64,000 nucleotides of DNA from a virus, in IMG/VR virus record IMGVR_UViG_3300037088_000882, positions 28,413 through 92,412 of that record; one strand, 5' to 3'. The notes beneath the pieces were generated by a model. The model saw nothing but the letters and a program-made list of their open reading frames with translations, was not told the origin of the DNA and searched no databases. Each line of letters starts with the position of its first letter. The first letter of the stretch is position 1. Shown here one piece after another: positions 28,219 through 39,072 of this stretch. The translations under genes were made by a program, and so were the position numbers.

Positions 28219-31200
28219 ATGGCTATCTATACACCAAATCCTGAACAACTCGGCCGACGTCGTTTCCCGGATAATAAAGCCTTTAGAAAGCAACTTTCTA
28301 ACCTGGCTGACAATGTCCTGGGGCAAATGCAAGGCCTTCTTGCCAGTAATTACCCCAGTGATCCTAATACTAACCTGGCTGTGTTTTATAAAGTTCTTTC
28401 TCGAGAAGCTGCCCGACTCCAGCTCGGGATAAATGCTATAAATGACGATAAACAGTACACACTGACCCGCCCTCAATTCTTGCAACAGGTCTTAGGGGAA
28501 CGTCTTGGCCTGGGGTCTCGGATAGCTCCAACGAATTATGATGACCAATCTTATAGAAATTATCTTCTCTCAATTAAGAATGCCTACTTGGTAGGCAGCT
28601 TAAAAGATAATATCGAGGCCCTGGCCTCGGAATTTACAGGTCAAACTGTTAATATTCGGGAACTTTACCTTGAAGCTCGAGATCCTCATTCTTCTTTGGA
28701 TGTTGCTACTTCAGCTAATATGATGGTGGTCAATGTTTTAATTGATACCCTAAGGGCTGGAACTGATTTAGCTACTTTATCACAAGATTTAAACTTTTTT
28801 GTTGGTTTAGTTCGTCCTGCTCACGTTTTATACGATACGAGATTCATATGGACTGAACAAATCGATGTGAATAAGGTTCACGATATACTATTTGGAGATA
28901 CTGGCGGTGGCTGTGTTCCTATTTATAATTATGATTATTTTACTGAACCCACTATTAAAGCTCTATTGGTATTCGAACTTCCTGGTCCTGTAGGGGCTTT
29001 AGGTTCAATTGAAGCTATCCATCATGATGATTATGTGTTCTATCTCAATAATTCAACAAGAGTTATATACGAACCAGGATATTCCAGGGCATTTGATGAA
29101 ACGGGCCACGAAATCCCTTTTAACGACCTGGAGATCGGTAAATATGTCCGAATTACTTATCAAGAGATTCCTGGAAGCTTTAATTTCTGGTATCCTCCTA
29201 CAGGTTTAATAACAACTTGGGCTTCTCAGTTTTATAAGAGTGTTTTTCAACGCCCTTTATTTCAAGAAACTGTGAAGAAGGTAATGGACCGCAATGGACG
29301 CTTCCCTCTTCAAATAAAAACAACACCCACTACTGTATGCGATCGGTGGGTTCAGGATGCCTTACAGCCTTATTATGAAGATTTAAGAGGGAATTGTAAC
29401 GTTGGTCGAGTTCAGCCTGCCTTTAATAAATTTATCTTACAAGCTCGAATGGGTTTTCCGAGATTAGATTGGCCTTATGATTCAAGTACTGTTCATGATA
29501 AAGCCCTGTTAGGTAATGATTATATCTCTTTTATGCAGTACAGCCCTCTAACGGATGGATCCAGTCATGCTGCGGGTATAAATGACGTTTCAGTCAAATT
29601 TGATGGTACTTCTTTAAATAATGCTGTTACTTTAGTAGATGCTAGTACTGGCCGTGTAGAGCTTAATCAGACCCTGGCTTTCTGGGATGGTACTTTTAGT
29701 CGATACCCGATGCCTGGGGATGTCTTTGATTTTAATTATCATTATTTAAGTGATAGTACGAATTTTGATGCCTCAACTTCCAAGGTTTATGGAATAACTT
29801 ACTGGCAACTCCCCTATGCTCCTCTTATTAAAGATTCTAGTGGGACCCTTGCTGATACAAGTAGTGTTGATTTATACGTTGATGGAACTCATATTCCTGG
29901 GGCCCTTATATCTCTTGACCCGCTTCTTGGTCATGCAATTATTCAGTCGACACCAAGTTTTTGGAATTCTACATTAGGAAGAATTCCAGTTATAGGCGAT
30001 ACTTTTGAATTTGATTCCACATGGGGAGATCGATTTCAATACCCGGCCTTGTTTGATGATCTTGCAAGGCCAATGGATTATTGGATAGGGAATCCTTATG
30101 TAATAGTTTTAGATGGTACAGGTACGGGGAATATTGTTGATTCGAGTAGTGCTGCCACACATCCAGATCCTGTTCTGATTGGTTATCGATTTAGAACTGA
30201 TTTACTGCATCATGCTTCGGTTCTTAATTCGCCTGACACACTATTGCTTAATCAGTATCAAAAGCCAGCAACTCGTGCTTCCATAGTGAATCAGGAAGCG
30301 GTACTGAATCATTCCAATTATTTCTTCAGTCCTGAGTTCTTATACGATCAAAATCCTGTTACGAAGCCTTTAGGGGATGATTATCTCGATAATGGTTTGG
30401 ATCCTGTTTTAAAACTTAGGGAAGGTACTCCGACTTTTCAGCAGACCTTTTCTTATCAGCCTGGTCTTATTTATCAGAAGAAGTTGCAGGACATAAGGAA
30501 AAATCATCGTTTATTGATGTATGCTGATTTATTGCAGAAAGAATTTAGAGATGATGGTGAGAGCTTACCTCTAAGCAGTATTTGTGAAGATATTCTTACT
30601 TTTAAGACTCGTTTAGGTGAGGATGATTATAACGGTCCTTACGAATGTCAGCCATGGATTCTTTTTGACACTGTAGATGTTTCAACTCAGCCTGTTCAGA
30701 TACCAGGTGATTATAAGGGAGTTCCTAATTTAAGAGTTGCTGATAAGCTTTTACGCCAAAATTTTATCCTTCGAGAAGTTGAACCTTCTGGGACGGCCAC
30801 AGTATCTTATGAAGTAACTAATTCAGATGAGGTGGATCCTCCTACATCTTTTACTTTACCTTCGACTCTTGAAATTTTTTATAATGATGATTACATCGAT
30901 TTTCCATCCTTACCTGTTGTAGATCTCGATGATAATCTGGCAGGTATTGATGATATAACTTGTGTGGCTTATTTAGAAGATAATCCTAGTGTTGCAGTGC
31001 CTGTAACTATAACGTCAATAAATCCGACGGCTGGGATTGTTACAGTTGAATATCCAACAGCTACTACATACAGCGAGATTCATACGGTTACTGCAGAAGA
31101 ATCTGCCGCAAATCAAATAAGGCTTTCAGGGTTTATTTATTCTGATGCTATTGCTGTGAGTATTGTACGTGGTGTATCTCAATATTTGGATGATGATTTT

Positions 31201-31779
31201 AGAATATCTGGACGCAGGTTATTTTGGTATTTTGGAAATCTTCAGAATCGAGTTCTTCCTGGGGATGAATTAAGGATATCTTATACCTATAACCCCTTTG
31301 CAGGGGCAAAACTTGTTTTCACATACCATATCCAAAATGATGTTTCTGTTCCAGTAATAATTCGAGATTGGTCTCGAATTATGGATGATAAATATGTTTT
31401 TGCTGGATTATGCCATGATGTCGAGGCAGTTAAAATAGGCCTGAATATGACCGAGTACTTGCCAGGTCTTGATGATGATAGCGACAGTATAACAATACCA
31501 TTTTTCAATACAAATACTCTTGAAATTGAAAAGCACGAATTTACGGGCCCTGTTTTCGAGACCTATGAGGCCATTGAGGATGAAATTGGAGCACCAGGTA
31601 ATTTTTACAACTCACTTGTTCGGATCAAGAGATTTAGTGGAGATACTCCATTAAACTACTCTTCAACGTACAGTTTTATTAATGATAAATTAGTTCGTTT
31701 CAGGAAAAAAACTTTTAGGGAACTAATGCCAGATCGAACATTTAAAACTACGAAAATTGTTGAAATGCTTCCAGTTTAG
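28219..31779 (+). CDS. Large virion structural protein, probably tail/baseplate, 1186 aa
   Basis: No signal peptide or enzyme motif. The N-terminal 200 residues are helical, with a segment LGERLGLGSRIAPTNYDDQSYR typical of phage baseplate-associated proteins. The middle has two related beta modules (DVSVKFDGTSLNNAVTLVDAS...; SVDLYVDGTHIPGALISLDP), each followed by an FW..T..R.P..GD.F.F motif. Acidic beta-rich C-terminus. First of five plus-strand genes overlapping or abutting, a typical late structural operon. Confidence 0.7.
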   Translation: MAIYTPNPEQLGRRRFPDNKAFRKQLSNLADNVLGQMQGLLASNYPSDPNTNLAVFYKVLSREAARLQLGINAINDDKQYTLTRPQFLQQVLGERLGLGSRIAPTNYDDQSYRNYLLSIKNAYLVGSLKDNIEALASEFTGQTVNIRELYLEARDPHSSLDVATSANMMVVNVLIDTLRAGTDLATLSQDLNFFVGLVRPAHVLYDTRFIWTEQIDVNKVHDILFGDTGGGCVPIYNYDYFTEPTIKALLVFELPGPVGALGSIEAIHHDDYVFYLNNSTRVIYEPGYSRAFDETGHEIPFNDLEIGKYVRITYQEIPGSFNFWYPPTGLITTWASQFYKSVFQRPLFQETVKKVMDRNGRFPLQIKTTPTTVCDRWVQDALQPYYEDLRGNCNVGRVQPAFNKFILQARMGFPRLDWPYDSSTVHDKALLGNDYISFMQYSPLTDGSSHAAGINDVSVKFDGTSLNNAVTLVDASTGRVELNQTLAFWDGTFSRYPMPGDVFDFNYHYLSDSTNFDASTSKVYGITYWQLPYAPLIKDSSGTLADTSSVDLYVDGTHIPGALISLDPLLGHAIIQSTPSFWNSTLGRIPVIGDTFEFDSTWGDRFQYPALFDDLARPMDYWIGNPYVIVLDGTGTGNIVDSSSAATHPDPVLIGYRFRTDLLHHASVLNSPDTLLLNQYQKPATRASIVNQEAVLNHSNYFFSPEFLYDQNPVTKPLGDDYLDNGLDPVLKLREGTPTFQQTFSYQPGLIYQKKLQDIRKNHRLLMYADLLQKEFRDDGESLPLSSICEDILTFKTRLGEDDYNGPYECQPWILFDTVDVSTQPVQIPGDYKGVPNLRVADKLLRQNFILREVEPSGTATVSYEVTNSDEVDPPTSFTLPSTLEIFYNDDYIDFPSLPVVDLDDNLAGIDDITCVAYLEDNPSVAVPVTITSINPTAGIVTVEYPTATTYSEIHTVTAEESAANQIRLSGFIYSDAIAVSIVRGVSQYLDDDFRISGRRLFWYFGNLQNRVLPGDELRISYTYNPFAGAKLVFTYHIQNDVSVPVIIRDWSRIMDDKYVFAGLCHDVEAVKIGLNMTEYLPGLDDDSDSITIPFFNTNTLEIEKHEFTGPVFETYEAIEDEIGAPGNFYNSLVRIKRFSGDTPLNYSSTYSFINDKLVRFRKKTFRELMPDRTFKTTKIVEMLPV

Positions 31780-31842
31780 TAGGTGATAATCTTTTAATAC
31801 GTCGTGCCTTTTACTGAATGTACCCCTAAAGGAGATTTTAAA

Positions 31843-32430
31843 ATGATTTTTTTAGAGAAGTTGCATAAGGCATTTGAGCACACCTTTGGTGGATTTCTTC
31901 TAAGACAGGAAGAAAACACCAGAACCCTTCGTGGGGAATATCGCATAATATTAAGAGATGCCTCAACTGGTAAGATTCTTGAAGAGAGACGAAACCACAA
32001 TCTTATCGTTAATTCAGCTTCGATATTAATCGCTCGTCTTTTAAAAGACAGTAGTGAACCTTTAGGTGGAATAACTTATTTAGCAGTAGGCACAGGAGCT
32101 TCTGGATGGAATTTACAGAATCCTCCTCAACCTGTCCCTACCCAGACGCAGCTCTTTAACGAGATAGCACGTAAAGCTTTTACGACACAGGATGTGACCT
32201 TTATTGACCCTACAACAGGTGACCCTACTGTGATTCCTACGAACGTTGTAGATTATACATGTACGTTTGCAGAAACGGAAGCTGTGGGGCCTATTGTAGA
32301 AATGGGAATGTTCGGTGGAGACGCTACAGATCTCGCTGATAGCGGGTCCATGGTCAATGACCGGAATTTTCCTGTCATTAATAAAACCAATTCAATGACG
32401 CTCACAATAATATTCAGGATTACAGCCTAA
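31843..32430 (+). CDS. Phage tail-associated protein, 195 aa
   Basis: I start at the ATG with AAAGGAG (7 nt upstream) rather than an in-frame GTG at 31804. YLAVGTGASGWN..NPPQPVPTQTQLFNEIARK is a common pattern in tail-fibre or baseplate accessory proteins, where repeats 'xVGtG' precede 'T.L..EI.R'. Its stop overlaps the next start (TAATG). Confidence 0.7.
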   Translation: MIFLEKLHKAFEHTFGGFLLRQEENTRTLRGEYRIILRDASTGKILEERRNHNLIVNSASILIARLLKDSSEPLGGITYLAVGTGASGWNLQNPPQPVPTQTQLFNEIARKAFTTQDVTFIDPTTGDPTVIPTNVVDYTCTFAETEAVGPIVEMGMFGGDATDLADSGSMVNDRNFPVINKTNSMTLTIIFRITA

Positions 32431-33359
32431 TGATACAAGATCTGGGTGTATGTAAAGGACCTGGAAAGGCCCTTTGCGAAATAAGAATTGGTCGGGATAA
32501 AATCAGGCTTGCTAAAGTCGGTCGATTCTTGTATGCTCTTTTAAATAATCGAGCAATTTTAGCCGCAGAATCTAAAAAAGACTTTATTTCAAAGAGTCTT
32601 CCTGTCCTGGCCTTGGCCATAAAAGACATGGCTAAGAAGGCCCAGATGGATACCATTAGATGGAACCCGATTAAACAGACAACGGATATGGTAGATGAAG
32701 CAATAAATTGCATTAAAGACAATATTACTCCGGTTCAAGTATTTATGTTAGAACAGAAGCCAGATGAAATTGAAGATAACCATGAGATCGAAGCAAGTGA
32801 ACGCCTTAGTTTAGTCCAGAGGCTTGAAAATTATAGGAAAGATATGGATGACTTTGGGACAAACCTTGCTGGAATTAGGCAGACTTCTGGAGTTTTATTA
32901 AAGACAAGTCTTACTCCTAAGATGTGGGGGAGTAAGGAAGTGATGAAAGTTATCAATGAGATGCATTCGGAAAAAGAGGATATAGATAGTGGATTTGAGC
33001 TTGTAGAGGCTTGTATGGAGCATTCAAATGGGCATATTGATTTAATTCGAGCTTCTTTAAATAAAAAGACTGCTTCTAATAATTTAATGCCTTTTGTAGG
33101 AAAAGTTATTGAGAGTTTCTCAACAACAAAATCCTTTATGTCTAAACTTGCTCAATCACTTCAAAGTCTTCATACAATCGATCGAGTATTTAAGGCTCAT
33201 ACGGGTTATCCAGCTACTTGGTTTTTTGACCCAACAACATATATGGATTTTAATTTTGAGTATGGAAATTTGATAAGTAATTTGATAAAAACTGCATCAA
33301 TTGAGTCCGAGATTGTTGAGCCCTTACTACTATGGAAAATCAAAACGGGAGCATGTTAA
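32430..33359 (+). CDS. Hypothetical structural-operon protein, 309 aa
   Basis: Mostly alpha-helical. It lies between two structural genes without gaps, so it is likely a virion or assembly component. No motif recognised. Confidence 0.6.
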   Translation: MIQDLGVCKGPGKALCEIRIGRDKIRLAKVGRFLYALLNNRAILAAESKKDFISKSLPVLALAIKDMAKKAQMDTIRWNPIKQTTDMVDEAINCIKDNITPVQVFMLEQKPDEIEDNHEIEASERLSLVQRLENYRKDMDDFGTNLAGIRQTSGVLLKTSLTPKMWGSKEVMKVINEMHSEKEDIDSGFELVEACMEHSNGHIDLIRASLNKKTASNNLMPFVGKVIESFSTTKSFMSKLAQSLQSLHTIDRVFKAHTGYPATWFFDPTTYMDFNFEYGNLISNLIKTASIESEIVEPLLLWKIKTGAC

Positions 33360-36300
33360 ATGTCTGATTATTTAGGCCTGAACCAAACCAGAGTATTAGA
33401 TTCATCCAATCGTAGTTTTGAAGCAGTTGTTTATCAGAGGAAAAAACCGCCTCTATCCTGTGAAGTTAATTTCATGGGAAATCTCGAATCTGCTCATCTG
33501 CGGGATGTTGCTGAATTGGTGGGCCCAAGTGGTTGGGTCTCGGTTGGAAATATTAAAGACAATGTCTCAGAGATCTCTGCTCGTTGTGGTGATGTTATAA
33601 CTTCTCCTACTTACGGTGCTAATACTTTTAAACTCATGGCTACAGATAAAGGCCTCGTAACAGGGGAATTGGTTGCCTGGGTTAATGGAATGAAAGTTGT
33701 TGTTCAGGGTACAAATTCCCCTGACGAAAATAACGTAATCACATTACCTGCTCCTCCTTCTTTAAGTAATCGAGTTGATTTTGTGTTTCTGGAAGTATGG
33801 AGAAAATTGGTAACTCCTTCTGATGTTATTTATACCCATGGTAATGTCCTTTACGGTAGTGCAAACTATTTGAATGATCTTATTGATCCTGCTGCAAGTG
33901 TCGAAACAACTTTAAGAATTCAAGTTCAATATAGAATCAGAGTAGCTTCGGTAGATATCGATTCTTATCCTGAAGGCTTTGATCCTAATCAAGTGTATGC
34001 TCAAGGTCCTCTGGCAAATCCTTTGACTTGTACAGGTGCTGCTTTTGTTCAGATGCCAGATGATCCAGGATTATGGAGAGCAGGACTTGGGGATTCAGCT
34101 GCACAACAAAGTTTGCAAACAGTTGATGGGTATACTTATGGTATTCCAATGTTTGCTATTTGCCGTAGGAATACTAGTCAGTTTAATCCTAATACACATA
34201 CAAATGGTGCTGGATATGATCTGACTCATTATTTGAATGGCTGGACTTCCGATCGTCCCGATAATCTTTTCAGTGACTGGGTAGTTACTGATGATATCAT
34301 GGATATGAGACATACGATTAAAGCTGATAATTTAAGAGATAAATGTAATGAAGCTTTTCAAAAACTGATCAGTGGCAAACTCCGTGGAAAGATGCAAAAA
34401 AACACTTTAGGGGAAGATCGTTTTGAAAATGTTGCAGTGCAAATTGATGGCATAAGTTCAGCTGATCCTGGATGGTTTAATCGTATTACGGTAGGAGATG
34501 GCATTCGAAGAACATTTTCAAATGCTGCTCTTACTCAAGAGCATGCTCTTATAGAAGTTCCTGCCTCAGGAACTTGGAATTCTTTAAGTACTATAGGTCT
34601 TGCAGCTGTATTTAATTACCCTATTGGAACTACTATTTATAATGTGGCTTCTGTATGGGCCCAGGTAGATCCTGTAACTCTCATACCTCTTACTTTAGGG
34701 GTTGATTATAATGTTACCTATAACGGATCAACGGCTGTAATCGATTTTAATCTTGGAAGTTCCTTTATTTTTGGTACCTCTTATACGCTCACAGTGGATT
34801 ATACTATTCAATATCCTGCTGTGACCAATATAAGCGGTTATCCAAAAGATAGTGGTTTATATTACTTGCCTTATAAGTTTCTCGAATCTCGTATGGGAAG
34901 TGATTCTACCGTTGCTTTCCCGTTATCTGTAGGTTCAAGTGTAAATCTCCATGGTATATCTCCTGTGATTTCTTCTGATGGGACTTTTTCCAGTTCTGTT
35001 TTTAATAAAGGGGCTAATTCAACAGAGCCTTACGATTTTGGCATTCAAATGACGTATAGTTTATTAGGAAGTCCTTCAAATACTATCGTTATTCCTCGCA
35101 ATATATGGGGTTATGAGATCTTAGGTGTTGTAAGTATCTACATTCCTAGTACACTTTCTTATCGACCTATTGTTACGGTAGCCAGAAATGCTACTTCTTA
35201 CAATATTGTTTATAGCGGTACGGTAGCTACAAGTAATCAAACAATTCAATTAGTCCTATATGTAGGTGCTTCGAATTTAAATCCAAGTGTCCCAAGTAAG
35301 TTTTTTCAGACAAATAAACAAGGTAAAGCAATAGTTGATACATTCCAGATGAAGGAATTAGTTCCAACTCAGGCAGCTACTGGACAAACGACCTTTTATG
35401 TGGATGCTCATACCAGTGTTATTCAGGGTATTGCAAGCATAAGGAATCAGAGTGGGTATGGTATTGCTTATATTGACGGTACGATGACAACAACCCTTAC
35501 TAATAACGCCTTTTTACCTACAGATAATACATGTTCGAGAGCCACTATAACTTTTTCAGTTCCTCCTCCTAACGGATCTCTTATTGAGGTTCCAGCTTTA
35601 ATGAAAAGTCCTTTGGAAGTTACGGATAATTATCAGTTTTATTATCAAACAATTCCTTATCAAGGACTTTTGGATACTACGACTTCTGGGATAATAGAGG
35701 CTGAAGGACCTACAACTATAACTACTGCTGGATCTGGGCATATAACTGATTATCAACTTTCTCAGGTGACAGCTACTTTTTCAGGAATTTTGACAGATAA
35801 TTCTTCTACAGTAACGGGCTCTGGAACTGATTGGCTATCTACTGTAAAACCTGGTTATTTGATTAATCCTAGTGCTCATCCAGGTCAGTTTTATACAATT
35901 ACTGAAATTCTCGATAGTACAACGTTAATTATTAACGGTAGTGCGGGGACATTCTTAGACTATTATTCTACTATTATTGCTTTAGATAGACCGAGCTTTA
36001 ATACTGCCAATGTAATCGACCGTTTACCTACTTTAGATGTCGATCGTGACTCCAGTGGTTTTAGTGAAAGTATTTCAAATAATCCTTCTATATCAGATGA
36101 ATATTTTCCTGTGCTAAATACCCACATAATGGGAAGGGTCCAGGATATTATAGATGTTCCTCCAAATGGAGTTGAAATAGGGCCTAGGATCGCAGGTCGA
36201 GGCAGATCAACAGTACATATCACAGATTCTGACGATTTGCTTGGATTAGGGAATCTCGGGCTTAATTTAGGAACAGTTTACTCAGTTTATTCACTTAATT

Positions 36301-36491
36301 ATCAAAAAGGATATCAGGCATATATCTTAAATAAAGAAGATACTGGTAAACTTTATCTAATGGTAGTAGGTAGTGAGACAAATAATAGCGGTTATACTCC
36401 AGTTTCAAGGCTTAGCCCATTTTCAAATAATGATACAGTCGATATTTTCCAGATTCCTGGTCGACCTCTTATGAATGGGAAATCTGTGTAA
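33360..36491 (+). CDS. Large virion structural protein, probably tail/fibre, 1043 aa
   Basis: Beta-rich throughout, with repeated strand-turn elements (VTYNGSTAVIDFNLGSSFIFGT; VTGSGTDWLSTVKPG). The N-terminal 300 residues (VDFVFLEVWRKLV, VQYRIRVASVD, TSDRPDNLFSDWVV) resemble baseplate or fibre-base proteins of large phages. The GDTW-like 'TGSGTDWLSTVKPGYLI' region resembles adhesin modules. No enzymatic site seen. Confidence 0.65.
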   Translation: MSDYLGLNQTRVLDSSNRSFEAVVYQRKKPPLSCEVNFMGNLESAHLRDVAELVGPSGWVSVGNIKDNVSEISARCGDVITSPTYGANTFKLMATDKGLVTGELVAWVNGMKVVVQGTNSPDENNVITLPAPPSLSNRVDFVFLEVWRKLVTPSDVIYTHGNVLYGSANYLNDLIDPAASVETTLRIQVQYRIRVASVDIDSYPEGFDPNQVYAQGPLANPLTCTGAAFVQMPDDPGLWRAGLGDSAAQQSLQTVDGYTYGIPMFAICRRNTSQFNPNTHTNGAGYDLTHYLNGWTSDRPDNLFSDWVVTDDIMDMRHTIKADNLRDKCNEAFQKLISGKLRGKMQKNTLGEDRFENVAVQIDGISSADPGWFNRITVGDGIRRTFSNAALTQEHALIEVPASGTWNSLSTIGLAAVFNYPIGTTIYNVASVWAQVDPVTLIPLTLGVDYNVTYNGSTAVIDFNLGSSFIFGTSYTLTVDYTIQYPAVTNISGYPKDSGLYYLPYKFLESRMGSDSTVAFPLSVGSSVNLHGISPVISSDGTFSSSVFNKGANSTEPYDFGIQMTYSLLGSPSNTIVIPRNIWGYEILGVVSIYIPSTLSYRPIVTVARNATSYNIVYSGTVATSNQTIQLVLYVGASNLNPSVPSKFFQTNKQGKAIVDTFQMKELVPTQAATGQTTFYVDAHTSVIQGIASIRNQSGYGIAYIDGTMTTTLTNNAFLPTDNTCSRATITFSVPPPNGSLIEVPALMKSPLEVTDNYQFYYQTIPYQGLLDTTTSGIIEAEGPTTITTAGSGHITDYQLSQVTATFSGILTDNSSTVTGSGTDWLSTVKPGYLINPSAHPGQFYTITEILDSTTLIINGSAGTFLDYYSTIIALDRPSFNTANVIDRLPTLDVDRDSSGFSESISNNPSISDEYFPVLNTHIMGRVQDIIDVPPNGVEIGPRIAGRGRSTVHITDSDDLLGLGNLGLNLGTVYSVYSLNYQKGYQAYILNKEDTGKLYLMVVGSETNNSGYTPVSRLSPFSNNDTVDIFQIPGRPLMNGKSV

Positions 36492-37309
36492 TGGAAAGTT
36501 TGAGTGGTTACTTGAAAAATATAGCTAAAGAGCAAAAGAAATACATTGTCCATCAAATTCGGATATTTTTTGATGCTCCTCCGAAACAATTGGCCAATAA
36601 GGTATTGGATGATAAAGGTCAGAATTTTCAATGGCTGTATTACACGATAACTTTCTCGGATGATAAGAAAGAAAAATGGTACATTTATAAGACTCCACTC
36701 GAACCCTGGGGAGTTACTCAGACTGGTGGTCAACAAGTTTTTGTTTCTGATCCTGAAGGTAATATTGCAAAGAATGAGACTCCAGATATAACAGAAGAGG
36801 AAGTAAAAAGTAATCCTGTTTTTGAGAAGTTTTTAAGAGGCCCAAATCTTAATCCCAAACTTCCTTCTGAAACCATGCTTGAATATGTTCAGTTTTATAA
36901 TAAGCATGAAATAGCAAGATTCACTTCAACTTTATTTACCCAAAAAATTGAAAATGCTAAAGACGAAAATAATAAGCCCTTTTATATGATGGTGACGAAA
37001 AAAGGTCTGTACACCCCACTTGGTCAGGGACCTTTTGGAAATAAAGGGACTCCAGGTCATTTTAAAGCCGCTGTGCGATTAGCTGCTGGGGATAAAGGTC
37101 CTGGTTTTGATATAATGAAGCGTTTAGTTCAAAAGCAACGTACTGTTAAGACTCCTTCTCATCCCAAGGAATATGAAACAGGTGGATTTAGTATTCTACA
37201 GGATTGGGAACGTAAGAAACAAAAGCACTCTCCTACGAAAACAGATGTTAACGATGGCTTCGATACAATGAAAAAGCTCGTTAAACATCCTGTAAAAATA
37301 AAGAAATAG
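36491..37309 (+). CDS. Hypothetical structural-operon protein, 272 aa
   Basis: The ATG overlaps the previous stop (TAATG). Basic C-terminal third with repeats FDIMKRLVQKQ and FDTMKKLVKHP. Last gene of the structural operon; probably virion-associated. Confidence 0.6.
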   Translation: MESLSGYLKNIAKEQKKYIVHQIRIFFDAPPKQLANKVLDDKGQNFQWLYYTITFSDDKKEKWYIYKTPLEPWGVTQTGGQQVFVSDPEGNIAKNETPDITEEEVKSNPVFEKFLRGPNLNPKLPSETMLEYVQFYNKHEIARFTSTLFTQKIENAKDENNKPFYMMVTKKGLYTPLGQGPFGNKGTPGHFKAAVRLAAGDKGPGFDIMKRLVQKQRTVKTPSHPKEYETGGFSILQDWERKKQKHSPTKTDVNDGFDTMKKLVKHPVKIKK

Positions 37310-37383
37310 CTATCTATTTCTTTTAATTCCAGTCATATATAAAATATTTCTTTAATTACCCTCATTTAGGCGGTATTATTGCT

Positions 37384-39072
37384 ATGGCACAAACCTTTAT
37401 TGGCGTTCCTTCCTGTTATCCTCAGCTCGTAAATTTGAGGCAATCTAAAACTGCATCCTTTAAGGGTAATAAATACCTTAAGGAAACGACCAAATTACGC
37501 TATTATCAGGTTATAGGTTCTCTCCATATGATGATGTTGGAGAGAATGGTTTTAGGCGACGGCACAGGCCTTGGAAAGACCATTCAATCAATAGCAGCTT
37601 ACACCTGGCTTCTTGATAGCGATCCTACCCTTAAGATGCTTATAGTGACTCCGAAATCGGCTATGCATCAATGGGCTGAAGAATTTGATAAATTCACTCA
37701 AGGTATAACTGTAAGAGTGATAACAGCAGAGTATAAGCCTGAAGGGAGCAAAAAATTAGAAGGTTTTGAAGCTCGTCAGGTACAGTATAAGGAATTCAAA
37801 GAAAATGTTTTAGTGATTAATTATGATCCGCTTGTGAATGAGTATGAATTTGTTAAAAGTCTTTTAGTTCCTAATTACATGGTAATCCTCGATGAGGTTA
37901 CTGCAGTTAAGAATAGGAAAGCTCAAAGATCTTTTGCATGTAAACTTCTTACTGAGACAGCTAAACGGGTATATGGCCTCTCGGCAACTATTATCAAGAA
38001 TGGCCTTGAAGAGGTCTTTGGCATTTATGATGTAGTGGTCCCGGGGCTCTTCGGAAATGTGACTAAGTTTCGGAAGGATTACTGTGTTCAGGAATTAATG
38101 AAACTTAGAATTAATGGGAAAGAGCGTAGAATTCCCAAGACCGTTGGATATAAAAACCTTGCCAATTTTAAGCAAGTACTCGATCCATATCTTTTAGTGC
38201 GTAAAAAAGAGGCTGTTGCTTCCGAGTTACCTAAGCTTATTTCCCGTAAAGTCATACTCGATATGTTGCCTGAACAAAAAGAACTTTACAGACAGGCCCT
38301 ATCGGGGATTCTTTATGAGGAAAAAGTTAAACAGGAGTATTTTGAAATAACTGATGCCATTCGTAATGGTCAAACTGATGACAAGACCCAGAAGCGGTTC
38401 TTGGAGTTGAAGGAAAAGTATGACCAGTTTATGACTACTGAGGGTAAGAAGAAGGGCAAACTGGCAGCTCTTACTTACTGTCAGATGATAAGTAATGGCC
38501 CTCAATTATTGAATATTAAATCTGAATCGAGTAAAGAACTCGAATTTGAACGGTTGATGAAGGAAGAACTGGCCAATGAAAAGGTAATACTTTTTACTCG
38601 CTTTAAAAGTGGTATTCCTTATTTGGAAGTTATTTGTGAAAGAAACCACATTCAGTATGCGAAGATTACTGGAGATGTGACCTCGGGCGATCGATTAAAA
38701 GCCCAGCATCTATTTCAAGACACTGCATGCCCCTTGATTTTCATTACCACGGCTGGTTCAGCTGCTTTAAATCTACAATCTGCAAGTGTGATTATTCTCT
38801 ATGATACTCCATGGTCTTATGGGGACTTGGTACAGACTTTAGGTAGGGCCCAGCGAATTGGGAGTCTACAAGATCATATTCTTGTTATACATTTCATAAA
38901 TAAAGGTACTATAGATGTCCGAGTTATGAGTAAGGTTTCGAGTAAGAAAAATTTAAGTGATGAAGTCCTTGGGGATACAGCCGTAGGGGCCTTAGATTTT
39001 ACCCATAATGACGAGAAATTGGTTGATTTGTTGTACAGTGATATTTTGGAAGATGCGGAGGCTTTGAAATGA
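37384..39072 (+). CDS. SNF2-type DEAD-like helicase / ATPase, 562 aa
   Basis: Superfamily 2 motifs: LGDGTGLGKTIQS (Walker A), VTPKSAMHQW (Ia), VILDEVTAVKN (II), LSATIIKNGLEEVF (III), FTRFKSGI (IV), ITTAGSAALNLQSAS (V) and LGRAQRIGS (VI). This is the order of SNF2/RapA helicases such as T4 UvsW-like and phage dsDNA translocases. Probably acts in replication, repair or transcription. It overlaps the next gene by 4 nt. Confidence 0.9.
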   Translation: MAQTFIGVPSCYPQLVNLRQSKTASFKGNKYLKETTKLRYYQVIGSLHMMMLERMVLGDGTGLGKTIQSIAAYTWLLDSDPTLKMLIVTPKSAMHQWAEEFDKFTQGITVRVITAEYKPEGSKKLEGFEARQVQYKEFKENVLVINYDPLVNEYEFVKSLLVPNYMVILDEVTAVKNRKAQRSFACKLLTETAKRVYGLSATIIKNGLEEVFGIYDVVVPGLFGNVTKFRKDYCVQELMKLRINGKERRIPKTVGYKNLANFKQVLDPYLLVRKKEAVASELPKLISRKVILDMLPEQKELYRQALSGILYEEKVKQEYFEITDAIRNGQTDDKTQKRFLELKEKYDQFMTTEGKKKGKLAALTYCQMISNGPQLLNIKSESSKELEFERLMKEELANEKVILFTRFKSGIPYLEVICERNHIQYAKITGDVTSGDRLKAQHLFQDTACPLIFITTAGSAALNLQSASVIILYDTPWSYGDLVQTLGRAQRIGSLQDHILVIHFINKGTIDVRVMSKVSSKKNLSDEVLGDTAVGALDFTHNDEKLVDLLYSDILEDAEALK